Shown here: positions 6,447 to 13,637 of the stretch, one piece after another | Position numbering within the stretch: position 1 is the first letter of the stretch | How the letters are laid out: the number at the start of each line of letters is the position of its first letter | Assembly: GCA_016550485.1 (NCBI GenBank) | Contig: JABXGV010000183.1 | Span: 1 to 17,292 of the forward strand | From: an archaeon | GTDB lineage: Archaea; Asgardarchaeota; Hermodarchaeia; Hermodarchaeales; Hermodarchaeaceae | Length of the DNA stretch: 17,292 nt | Direction: 5' to 3' | The notes under the pieces: model-generated | What the model was told of the DNA's origin: nothing | Seen by the model: only the letters and a program-made list of their open reading frames with translations | Databases searched by the model: none | Program-made: the position numbers and the translations under genes

Positions 6447-7532
6447 GTGGTTCGAGAGATACACGTTTCCCGGGGTGGTTCACTATATGTGGGTCGTTTG
6501 CCAAAAGGATGCCGTCAATGCATACGTGGTAGCAAACTTGTTCTTCTCATAACTGGCCTGTGTTCTAAAGGGTGTTTCTATTGCCCGCTCTCAGCTGAAC
6601 GGCGTGATAAAGATGTTATCTTTGCGAATGAAGTAGAAATTGAGGTTCAGGAACAAGCTATTGCTGAAGCACGGATGATAGATGCAGAGGGAATGGGTGT
6701 AACTGGAGGCGAGCCCTTGTTAAATCTGCAGCAAACTGTGAGTTATATTCGGGCCTTCAAACACGAGTTCGGCGAAGAGTTTCATATACATCTTTACACA
6801 GCAATTGACCCGATTTCCGTAGATGTAGTCGATCAACTGATAATTGCTGGCCTGGACGAGCTGCGCCTCCACAGGTTCACAGCAAGTGAAGACTTACACG
6901 AAATGCAGCTCATTATGCGGGGGAGGGCAACACTCGGTTACGAAATCCCAGCAATTCCGAGTAGACTAGAACAAATGAAGAATTTGTTGTGTGAATTAGA
7001 TGAATTAAACTTGGATTTTGTAAATATCAACGAATTAGAATTCACTCCATTTAACGCTGAGGAATTAAGGAGGCGAGGATTTCAGCTAGAACCAGATTCC
7101 GTGGCAGCAGTGAAAGGTAGCGAAGAAACAGCGATAGCGCTTTTAGAGTGGGCAGAGGAGAATACCTCACTTAATGTCCACTTTTGTCCCATCAAACTAA
7201 AGGATGGCATCCAGCTTCGAAATCGTTTTCGTCGAAGAGCGAAACATGTGGCTAAGCCTTTTGAACGAATTACTATTGAAGGATTACTGATGAAAGGGAT
7301 TATTATTCCACCCCCCACATTGACTCTAAAAGATGCGTTCGACCTCCTCCGCAGCGAATACAAAATACCAGAAGACCAGCTTTGGCTCAACCATGAGCGG
7401 AGCCAACTCGAGACATCAGTTTTGATGATTAAGCGTTTAGCAAGGAAGCTTAAACTACAAGGGTTTCGCGTTGGAATAGCCGAAGAACACCCAACTGATA
7501 AACGGCTCCAAGTGACCTATACGCCTCTTTAG
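6447..7532 (+). CDS. radical SAM protein, COG2108-like (related to pyruvate formate-lyase activating enzymes)
   Basis: Predicted [4Fe-4S] radical SAM enzyme of unknown reaction, 361 residues from the chosen start. Next to the N terminus is a GCRQC pair, followed by the cluster motif CSKGCFYC (Cx3Cx2C, Cys 39, 43, 46) in TGLCSKGCFYCPLSAERR. A GGEP motif (in GMGVTGGEPLL) contacts SAM. Family-like later segments are EEFHIHLYTAIDP, FVNINELEFTPFNAEELRRRG, VKGSEETA, NVHFCPIKLKDGIQLRNRFR and FERITIEGLLMKG. The C-terminal region is less conserved. The frame is open back to GTG 6396, so a 378-residue form overlapping the previous gene is possible. Downstream, pelota converges with a four-base overlap. 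The conserved pairing with a nucleotidyltransferase here hints at RNA or cofactor modification, but this is inference. Confidence 0.85.
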   Translation: MVREIHVSRGGSLYVGRLPKGCRQCIRGSKLVLLITGLCSKGCFYCPLSAERRDKDVIFANEVEIEVQEQAIAEARMIDAEGMGVTGGEPLLNLQQTVSYIRAFKHEFGEEFHIHLYTAIDPISVDVVDQLIIAGLDELRLHRFTASEDLHEMQLIMRGRATLGYEIPAIPSRLEQMKNLLCELDELNLDFVNINELEFTPFNAEELRRRGFQLEPDSVAAVKGSEETAIALLEWAEENTSLNVHFCPIKLKDGIQLRNRFRRRAKHVAKPFERITIEGLLMKGIIIPPPTLTLKDAFDLLRSEYKIPEDQLWLNHERSQLETSVLMIKRLARKLKLQGFRVGIAEEHPTDKRLQVTYTPL

Positions 7533-8620
7533 CTATCTGGAAGCGGGAAGCGAAGAATCCCTGCCAACCCACCAAATCCAGCTAACTGCTTTCCTGCTTG
7601 GTGGTCAGCACTGAAGATTTCTATAGATCCGGCTTGTTTTTCCACTTGATGCATCAAATTCTCTAGTATTTTACGTTTCTCCGGCAATGCTTCTCGCAAG
7701 GTTTTATCTAAAACGAGTAAAGTTTCTATAGCACCGAATTGAACCGCGCGAGCAATTTCATCCCATCCATAAGCTGCTTTTCCTGTTTCCTTCCCTAGAT
7801 GCCGCAATAACTCGTCCATAAGTTTGATTTCCCTTGACAAGCGTATTTCGCTAGCGACTCGTTCAATGATACCACGCTGTAATGCTTCATAGACCCCAGC
7901 TGATGTTCCATTGCTTACATGGTCAAGTAGAAGCCGACCTTTAATCTCAGGTATTTTTTCTTGGAGGAACTCTCCAAGCTTATCTTTTGTGAAGCCGGGT
8001 CCCACAACAATGATTTTAATGATGTCTGGAATTTGATTTATTAACTCTCTTAACTGAAGAGCTACATCCGCGAATAGCTGACCCATTATCTCTGGAGAAT
8101 TGTGATATTTACCATACTTCCCCATTGTATTACCTTGTAGCGTAAGGTGAATGTCGACCCCCATGTCGTCTACTATCCCTATCGTAGCACATCCCTCTTC
8201 TACTGCAATAACAACCACGCGTTTTCCTTTTTGTTTTGCAGCTTCCTTCAATCTATTCAAGATTGATTGTGGCCAATGGGTTTTGATAATTTCAATCTTA
8301 AGCCCAGGTTCCACATTAATTGTATGATATGTTCCGAGCGATACAAACTCCTCTGGACCCTCAATAATTCGTCCTTTGACGCGTAATCTATTTGAATATT
8401 TGTGAAGTGAGACCTCCTCTACCTCCAGACGAATGAACATTCGTCGCCTTTCTCCCCTATCCGGTCGAGAACCCTCAGAATCACGACGAACACGGCGGAC
8501 TGTGCGTGCCGCTATCTGATCCCCTGGCAGAATTATGTTGTATAAGTGCCACAGGTCGTCCAAAGACTCGGGCACGACCACTATAAGGCCTTTTTTTAGT
8601 TTCCTTGTGACAATCTTCAT
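7529..8620 (-). CDS. pelA: mRNA surveillance protein pelota (Dom34 homologue)
   Basis: Ribosome rescue factor resembling aRF1 but without the peptide-release loop; with aEF1A or ABCE1 it splits stalled ribosomes. The protein has the three family domains. The N-terminal Sm-like domain begins MKIVTRKLKKGLIVVVPES and includes DDLWHLYNIILPGDQI. The central domain has VVVIAVEEGCATIGIVDD and VGPGFTKDKLGEFL. The C-terminal domain ends ETLLVLDKTL, IEIFSADHQAGKQLAGFGGL and AGILRF. The frame opens six codons earlier at ATG 8638. I chose the internal ATG because homologues begin at MKIV and because the TATA box predicts transcription starting near 8630. The gene diverges from trmG10. Confidence 0.95.
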   Translation of the reverse strand: MKIVTRKLKKGLIVVVPESLDDLWHLYNIILPGDQIAARTVRRVRRDSEGSRPDRGERRRMFIRLEVEEVSLHKYSNRLRVKGRIIEGPEEFVSLGTYHTINVEPGLKIEIIKTHWPQSILNRLKEAAKQKGKRVVVIAVEEGCATIGIVDDMGVDIHLTLQGNTMGKYGKYHNSPEIMGQLFADVALQLRELINQIPDIIKIIVVGPGFTKDKLGEFLQEKIPEIKGRLLLDHVSNGTSAGVYEALQRGIIERVASEIRLSREIKLMDELLRHLGKETGKAAYGWDEIARAVQFGAIETLLVLDKTLREALPEKRKILENLMHQVEKQAGSIEIFSADHQAGKQLAGFGGLAGILRFPLPDS

Positions 8621-8653
8621 GTTCCGCCGCCTCGGCATCTTTCTTAACCAATC

Positions 8654-8663
8654 ACTTATTTAT
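8654..8663. promoter_or_regulatory. shared TATA element between pelA and trmG10
   Basis: CTTATTTATG on plus and CATAAATAAG on minus. In the pelA direction, transcription would begin near 8630, supporting the internal pelA start. In the other direction it would begin near 8685, inside the longest reading of trmG10, arguing for a later start there. Confidence 0.45.
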
Positions 8664-9783
8664 GCATCGTAGCATGCCAAACCTCAAAAGGCTCTGTCGA
8701 GAAGAGGCAGCGAAGGAGACCAAATTGGGTTCTGCTCATTCCAGTTGTTGTGCATTTGTGTTGTCTGGTAGGCACCCAACATTACCTGTGGCTGAACTTC
8801 GAGCCTCGTTAGAGGCCGAGAGATATGCCTATAATTTGGGGGAAAAACAAGGGCGCGTTATTCTAGTTGAAGTAGACCCTCAGGGCGCGTTATTAGCTAC
8901 GCGCCGCTCTGGTTTCGTCAATTACTCATTGCAGCTAATCTTCCAATGCCCAATGACGGAATTGGATATTCTCTACGCTATGAATGATGTTGACTATCAT
9001 CACTGGTTGATTAAAGGTACAGGTTTTGGTGTAAAGCTTACCCGAGTCCAACGTGAACATAGAAGGCTAGATGTAGAGGAACTTCAAAGAAAAATAGGGT
9101 CACAGATATGGCGTGCGATGAAGGGAAAGGTACATGTTAACCTTGAGGTTCCTGACACATTATTCCTTGGGCTAATTACAACAAAACGATTCTATTTTGG
9201 CGTCTATATAGCCTCACGGAATCGCAGAGAGTTCAGCTATCGCCGTAGTCCTCGTCGACCTTTCTTCAATCCTGATACTATTCATCCCAAGATTGCACGA
9301 GCAATGGTGAATCTAAGTCATAGCGCATCCGGTGACTTGTTTCTTGACCCTTTTTGTGGCACTGGAGGTCTCCTTCTTGAAGCAGCATCAATTGGGTCTA
9401 TTCCCATAGGAGTCGACAACGACCATAGAATCCTTTGGGGTTGCCGGAGCAATCTAAATCACTTCAAAACACTCTTCTTCGGAATTCATGCTGATACAAG
9501 AACTCTTCCTTTTCGTTCTCAATCGGTTGATGCAATTGCTACAGACCCTCCCTATGGAAGAAGTAGCTCAACTAGGAAATCGGATATAGCAACATTACTA
9601 AAGACGAGTCTAACACAACTCGCAGATGTGATTCACACAAATAAGTACGTGTGTTTTGCAATACCACTTGAATTCTTTGATGAAGGCATTATTGACTCTA
9701 AAGAATATGCAATTATAGAAGAGCATAGCGTTTATGTTCATCGCAGTCTAACTCGGCACATAGTCGTCTTGAAAAGAAAATAA
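8662..9783 (+). CDS. trmG10: tRNA (guanine(10)-N2)-methyltransferase TrmG10 (Trm11/TRMT11 family)
   Basis: SAM-dependent enzyme that forms N2-methyl and dimethyl-guanosine at tRNA position 10. The 373-residue longest reading has a THUMP RNA-binding region (about 60-175) and a Rossmann methyltransferase domain with DPFCGTGG (229-236), ASIGSIPIGVDND and the catalytic DPPYG (295-299). AELRASLEAE near the N terminus matches the family. The first roughly 20 residues look unlike homologues. A TTG at 8725, preceded by GGAG and compatible with the TATA position, is a likely true start. tRNA-Val and tRNA-Pro in this window have G10, while tRNA-Ser has U10. RNase Z follows 14 bases after the stop, so two tRNA-maturation enzymes share a transcript. 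Confidence 0.92.
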   Translation: MHRSMPNLKRLCREEAAKETKLGSAHSSCCAFVLSGRHPTLPVAELRASLEAERYAYNLGEKQGRVILVEVDPQGALLATRRSGFVNYSLQLIFQCPMTELDILYAMNDVDYHHWLIKGTGFGVKLTRVQREHRRLDVEELQRKIGSQIWRAMKGKVHVNLEVPDTLFLGLITTKRFYFGVYIASRNRREFSYRRSPRRPFFNPDTIHPKIARAMVNLSHSASGDLFLDPFCGTGGLLLEAASIGSIPIGVDNDHRILWGCRSNLNHFKTLFFGIHADTRTLPFRSQSVDAIATDPPYGRSSSTRKSDIATLLKTSLTQLADVIHTNKYVCFAIPLEFFDEGIIDSKEYAIIEEHSVYVHRSLTRHIVVLKRK

Positions 9784-9797
9784 AGCAGGACTTGTAC

Positions 9798-10721
9798 ATG
9801 AAAGTCGTTTTTCTTGGAACCGGTTGTGGAATGCCCTCCACTCGAAGGGCCCTACCCGCATTTGCTATTTGCCTGAAAAGAGAGATACTCCTGTTTGATG
9901 CTGGAGAGGGAGTGCAGCGTCAGCTTCAGCTTGCTAGCCTTAGCCTTCAACGGATAACCGAGATTTATATTTCGCATTTACATGGCGACCATTGCCTTGG
10001 TTTGCCAGGCTTGATTTCAACAATGTCTTTGCTGCATAGAATGAACCCCCTCTTGATTGTTGGCCCACCAGGGGTCAAGTCCTTTGTTTACAAAACACTA
10101 GAGATGACACACGTCGAGCCTATATTCCAAATAAAGACCATCGAGGTTGTCAAGGCAATTCTTCCTGAGCAACCATTATATTCGGTAGAGGTGCTACCGG
10201 CGGAGCACAGCGTCCCTGCTCTTTCTTTCATTCTACGAATGTCTGAAGTAGCAGGTAAATTTGATCCAGAAAAAGCGATGTTGCTTGGTGTACCAAAGGG
10301 ACCACTCTGGAAGAGGCTTCAACAAGGACGCTTTGTCCGAGTAGCAGGAAAACGCATCGTTCGCCCAACCGAGGTCTTAGGACCTAGTCGTAAGGGGGCA
10401 TCCATTGCCTACTCTGGTGATACTAGTTTCAACCCTGACCTTGCTTCAGCAGCACGAGGTGTGTCGTTACTTATCCATGAAGCTACCTACAGTAATGAGC
10501 TGAAGGAAAAGGCAAGCGAAAATCACCATTCAACCGCCACTCAAGCAGCAGAAATTGCTGTTCTCGCAGAAGCTAAACAACTCGCGTTAGTACACATTAG
10601 TCCTAGATATGAGAACAACCAGCAACACGAACAGGAAGCTAGGAGCATATTTCAGCGATGCATAGTACCAAACGATTTAGATGTTATTGAACTGAAGCAC
10701 CCCGTGTCTGGAGATAATTGA
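9798..10721 (+). CDS. rnz: ribonuclease Z (tRNA 3' processing endonuclease)
   Basis: Zinc-dependent metallo-beta-lactamase-fold nuclease that cuts tRNA precursors at the 3' end. The 307 residues show the short-form RNase Z pattern. MKVVFLGTGCGMPSTRRALP opens the protein. The histidine motif SHLHGDHCLGLPGL has His 60, 62, 65 and Asp 64. AEHSVPALSF (His 137) and YSGDT (Asp 208) follow, then NHHSTATQAAEIA (about 242-254). The PKGPLWKRLQQG segment is typical of tRNase Z. The insertion forming the exosite arm seems of normal size. I chose ATG 9798, seven bases from AGGA, instead of the TTG six bases earlier. All three tRNAs here encode CCA, which in some organisms alters how RNase Z cuts, so the processing route is a fair question. 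Confidence 0.95.
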   Translation: MKVVFLGTGCGMPSTRRALPAFAICLKREILLFDAGEGVQRQLQLASLSLQRITEIYISHLHGDHCLGLPGLISTMSLLHRMNPLLIVGPPGVKSFVYKTLEMTHVEPIFQIKTIEVVKAILPEQPLYSVEVLPAEHSVPALSFILRMSEVAGKFDPEKAMLLGVPKGPLWKRLQQGRFVRVAGKRIVRPTEVLGPSRKGASIAYSGDTSFNPDLASAARGVSLLIHEATYSNELKEKASENHHSTATQAAEIAVLAEAKQLALVHISPRYENNQQHEQEARSIFQRCIVPNDLDVIELKHPVSGDN

Positions 10722-10739
10722 TATTTTGGATATTCTTCA

Positions 10740-11177
10740 CTATTCAAGTTGTAGGTTTTCCCGATGCTGAGGTTTGCCCTTAAGGGTTGGTGGAGCAATG
10801 AAGTCGATTATATCGAGGATATGTTTTGCTCGAATTTCGACTCGTATTGGTCCAGTCGCGGAAACATCATCAAGATTGCAAAGATGAACCCGCCCTACAA
10901 ATGCAGCTTGGCGATGAATTCCAAAGACTAACGCACCTTCTTCAATCTGTTTTAAGAACACTTGACGCACTGCCTCTAGGATACGCTCTTCACGGAATTT
11001 CCTGACGAGAGCCGCAAGAGCCTCAGCCCCTGTAGCTGATCCTTCTAGATGAGTAATCCCTGACGAGTCTTGAGAGATTTTAATTTCCGCGATTGGACAT
11101 ATGTTTAGAAGCGCTTCTCGAACCTTCTCAAGATTCTCTGTGGCTTTCAGATCTGCATGTAGAAGGATAACAATCAT
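10740..11177 (-). CDS. UPF0201 family protein
   Basis: Archaeal conserved protein of unknown biochemical role, 145 residues. The conserved core is visible: LEGSATGAEALAALVRKFRE, then RILEAVRQVF, LVFGIHRQAAFVGRVHLCN and GPIRVEIRAKHILDIIDFIA. No signal peptide or membrane segment is present. Its start lies seven bases after the stop of the UPF0200 gene with no obvious ribosome binding site, so translation is probably coupled. From memory, Archaeoglobus fulgidus has a single protein joining UPF0200 and UPF0201, which would support a shared function; I could not check this. RNase Z converges from the other side with an 18-base gap. Confidence 0.85.
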   Translation of the reverse strand: MIVILLHADLKATENLEKVREALLNICPIAEIKISQDSSGITHLEGSATGAEALAALVRKFREERILEAVRQVFLKQIEEGALVFGIHRQAAFVGRVHLCNLDDVSATGPIRVEIRAKHILDIIDFIAPPTLKGKPQHRENLQLE

Positions 11178-11184
11178 TGTCTTG

Positions 11185-11787
11185 TCAGCTTAATCCGAAT
11201 TCATCTTTAAGAAGGCGATGAACCTGCTCTCTGAGTTTAGAGGCTTCACCCTCGTTAATTAACATCACATCTGCACAGGCGATTACTCTACCAATCCCAA
11301 TACCAAGCTCACGAAGGTCTCGCTCACAAAAGTCTTCCCAAGTTAAGGAATCGTCTGCGCGTTTTCGCTGAACTAGACGCTGGTACCTTGTCTGCGGCGA
11401 CGCATGCACCGCAATAACTTTCACTGATTTGAAAACTTCTCGAAATCGTGCGATTTCTTCTTCACTGCGTGCTCCATCAATTACAACATTTGAGCTATCC
11501 ATTTTTCTGAATTTATCTATGCAAGCATTAGCAATGACATCGGCCCCGTACTTTCTTCTGAGATCAATCATAATCTTGCCCAAGGCCGACGGTGAATGCA
11601 CAACGCCCCGACGCGACGCTTCTTCTCGTACAACATCACCCATAACAAGCACAGGAACGCCTAGCTTTCTTGCACCCTCCGTCCCCAAGGATTTACCGGA
11701 CCCCGGCATTCCTACAAATACACATGCTTTGGCATCAAACCTCTGCTCGAATCGGCAACGTTCGTACAAATCCAGTCGCTCCCTCAA
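11185..11787 (-). CDS. UPF0200 family P-loop kinase-like protein (dephospho-CoA kinase-related)
   Basis: Predicted nucleoside or nucleotide kinase of unknown substrate, 200 residues. It has a P-loop GMPGSGKS (26-33) and VMGDVVREEASRRG as an NMP-binding-like segment. VVIDGARSEEEI follows in the Walker B position, and a lid region holds RLVQRKRADDSLTWEDFCERD. This arrangement is characteristic of the UPF0200 group within the dephospho-CoA kinase relatives. The start is TTG with GAGGT upstream; a second TTG six codons in, with GGGAG upstream, would give an N terminus closer to the family. Lies between the AAA ATPase gene (54-base gap) and UPF0201 (7-base gap). Confidence 0.85.
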   Translation of the reverse strand: MRERLDLYERCRFEQRFDAKACVFVGMPGSGKSLGTEGARKLGVPVLVMGDVVREEASRRGVVHSPSALGKIMIDLRRKYGADVIANACIDKFRKMDSSNVVIDGARSEEEIARFREVFKSVKVIAVHASPQTRYQRLVQRKRADDSLTWEDFCERDLRELGIGIGRVIACADVMLINEGEASKLREQVHRLLKDEFGLS

Positions 11788-11841
11788 TAGAACCTCGATA
11801 TTGTTTCTAATTCTTTCTTACTGAATAACCAATGTGACTGG

Positions 11842-12957
11842 CTAGATATAATAACGTTTATCTTTCGGAGATTGTGTAGTAACCCCGTTAAATGCGGAAT
11901 CATCGATTTCTGATAAATCATGAGAGAGCGCGTAGTGCAGGGCGCCCTTTAACAGGCGCTCTTTTAAGTCACGGCCAGAACATCCCTCTGTTCGTTGGGC
12001 AATTGCTGCGAGATTTGCTGTCACAGGCAGTGGCAGTGTCTTAGCGTATTTTTCAAGTATTAGAAGGCGTTCCTCAGATGTTGGTTTGGGGAATTCAATC
12101 TCTTCTTCGAATCGGCTTCGGAGTGCAGGGTCGAGCATTTCGGGCGTATTTGTCGCTGCGATGACAACGATTCGCTCTTTCTCCTCAACAAGGTCGAACT
12201 GAGAGATTAGGGAGTTAACAACCTCTGTAACATCACCGCGTACTGATTGAAAACTTCGGTCTAGCCCAATGGAGTCAATTTCATCAATGAAAATAATGCA
12301 AGGTCTTCGATTAGTAGCCTCTTCAAATAACTTGTGAACCTTATCTGCGCCAGCACCTACGTGCTGCCCTATGAGCGCGGTTGCTTTTACGTAATAGAAT
12401 TCGACTTGCGTTTCCCATGCTAACGCCTTGGCCATCATTGTTTTTCCTGTTCCCGGAAATCCATAGAAGAGAACCCTACGCGGTGCCCATTCAGCGAATT
12501 CATGAGGATTTTGCATATACTTCTTTATAATGAGACACTTTATCTTAGCACCTTCATGACCAATTATGTCATCAAATAAGATTTTCCGTCCGCGAATAGG
12601 TTTGAACTCTCGTGCTTGTAACAGCCGAATCTTAGTGTCGGACACAATATGCGCTTCTTGTGGTGTGACCTTAACAACTTCGAAAGCAAAATCGGGAAGC
12701 AATAATTGGTCGAAAAGATAGTCATGGCACTTGACTTTGATGCCTTGCCATTGATCAACGCAATAGGCAGTGAAAAGCTTCTCATCTCTAATCCGTAAGG
12801 CAGGAGTGCCTAGCGAGGCGTTAACCTCAAGTGGGTAGCCTGCAGGACGGAGAACAACTTCCTTTGCGGGGATTATTGGTCTAGCTAGAGGGTCGCCTAC
12901 GGGTCGTGTTATTTCAGCGACTGCTTTCCGTGAACGCGTTGATTTCCTATCCTTCAA
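11842..12957 (-). CDS. proteasome-type AAA ATPase, MJ1494/AMA-like
   Basis: Single-ring AAA+ ATPase of 371 residues, likely hexameric. A basic leader and an N-terminal beta-rich domain (about 35-112, including YLFDQLLLPDFAFEVVKV) precede the ATPase domain. That domain holds FDDIIGHEGAK, Walker A GFPGTGKT (166-173), Walker B IIFIDE (221-226), sensor Asn 270 in IAATNTPEMLDPALRSRF, and a GCSGRDLKERLL sensor-2 helix. It lacks the long coiled coil of PAN. The last residues are YYI, fitting an HbYX proteasome-docking tail. Length and plan resemble the archaeal MJ1494/AMA group, reported to work with proteasomes; that match is from memory. The TTG start follows GGAGG at nine bases. It heads the run with UPF0200 and UPF0201 and diverges from thpR. 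Confidence 0.8.
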   Translation of the reverse strand: MKDRKSTRSRKAVAEITRPVGDPLARPIIPAKEVVLRPAGYPLEVNASLGTPALRIRDEKLFTAYCVDQWQGIKVKCHDYLFDQLLLPDFAFEVVKVTPQEAHIVSDTKIRLLQAREFKPIRGRKILFDDIIGHEGAKIKCLIIKKYMQNPHEFAEWAPRRVLFYGFPGTGKTMMAKALAWETQVEFYYVKATALIGQHVGAGADKVHKLFEEATNRRPCIIFIDEIDSIGLDRSFQSVRGDVTEVVNSLISQFDLVEEKERIVVIAATNTPEMLDPALRSRFEEEIEFPKPTSEERLLILEKYAKTLPLPVTANLAAIAQRTEGCSGRDLKERLLKGALHYALSHDLSEIDDSAFNGVTTQSPKDKRYYI

Positions 12958-13007
12958 ACAGACAGTGCCTCCAAAGTAAAACTGATTTTCAGGTAAACTA
13001 GGAATTG

Positions 13008-13015
13008 ATATAAAC
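13008..13015. promoter_or_regulatory. shared TATA element between the AAA ATPase gene and thpR
   Basis: ATATAAAC on plus and GTTTATAT on minus, roughly 60 bases from the thpR GTG and 50 from the ATPase TTG. It is the only clear TATA-like box in the 116-base gap and is readable both ways. Confidence 0.5.
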
Positions 13016-13073
13016 CTTCTCCTCTCCTCATTGATGTAGCAGCACTAATTCAATACAGGCGGTTTAAATTGCT

Positions 13074-13637
13074 GTGATTCGGAGTTTCATAGCTCTAGAA
13101 GTTACTGATGAGACTATCCTCAATCACATCAAGAAAATACAAGAAGAACTTGGAAGAGCCCAGGCTAGGCTGAAACTTGTTGAACCCCAGAACCTCCATT
13201 TCACCTTGCATTTTCTTGGCAATGTAGAAAGCGCGCGAATTCCTGATGTCAAGGAGATTCTCCAAGAATTAGAATTCCCTGCTTTCGACATAGAATTGAG
13301 TGGTTTGCGGTGCTTCCGCCCTGCGCGGCTCCGAGTCGTTTGGGTGGGAGTAACGAAGGGTGCCGATGAATGTATCAGGCTCCAGCAGCTAATTGGGCAG
13401 CATCTTAGGGAGCGAAGATTCCCTGTAGAGGGCCGTAAATACTCACCTCACTTAACCGTGGCGAGGGTACGTAGAGGTGCAAATCGGAGTCAGTTAAGCC
13501 CAGTTCTTGATATTCTTGAACAGTATGCTAATCACGAGTTTGGTGTTACGCGTATTAAAGAAGTTAAGTTAAAGAAGAGTACGCTCACTCCGCGAGGCCC
13601 AATCTACGAGGATTTAGAAGTGCGGGAGCTAAGCTAG
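13074..13637 (+). CDS. thpR: RNA 2',3'-cyclic phosphodiesterase (ThpR/LigT)
   Basis: 2H phosphoesterase superfamily enzyme that opens RNA 2',3'-cyclic phosphates and in vitro can join tRNA halves through 2'-5' bonds. The 187 residues carry both catalytic H-x-T/S-x motifs: HFTL in NLHFTLHFLGNV, and HLTV in YSPHLTVARVRR. RSFIALEV at the N terminus and a C-terminal strand ending in LKKSTLTPRGPIYEDLEV are family hallmarks. The start is GTG; no strong ribosome binding site is seen, but the TATA box upstream predicts a leader of about 35 bases. Its stop overlaps the end of the convergent DUF362 gene by four bases. Location near intron-bearing tRNAs is suggestive, but archaeal tRNA splicing uses RtcB, not this enzyme. 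Confidence 0.93.
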   Translation: MIRSFIALEVTDETILNHIKKIQEELGRAQARLKLVEPQNLHFTLHFLGNVESARIPDVKEILQELEFPAFDIELSGLRCFRPARLRVVWVGVTKGADECIRLQQLIGQHLRERRFPVEGRKYSPHLTVARVRRGANRSQLSPVLDILEQYANHEFGVTRIKEVKLKKSTLTPRGPIYEDLEVRELS

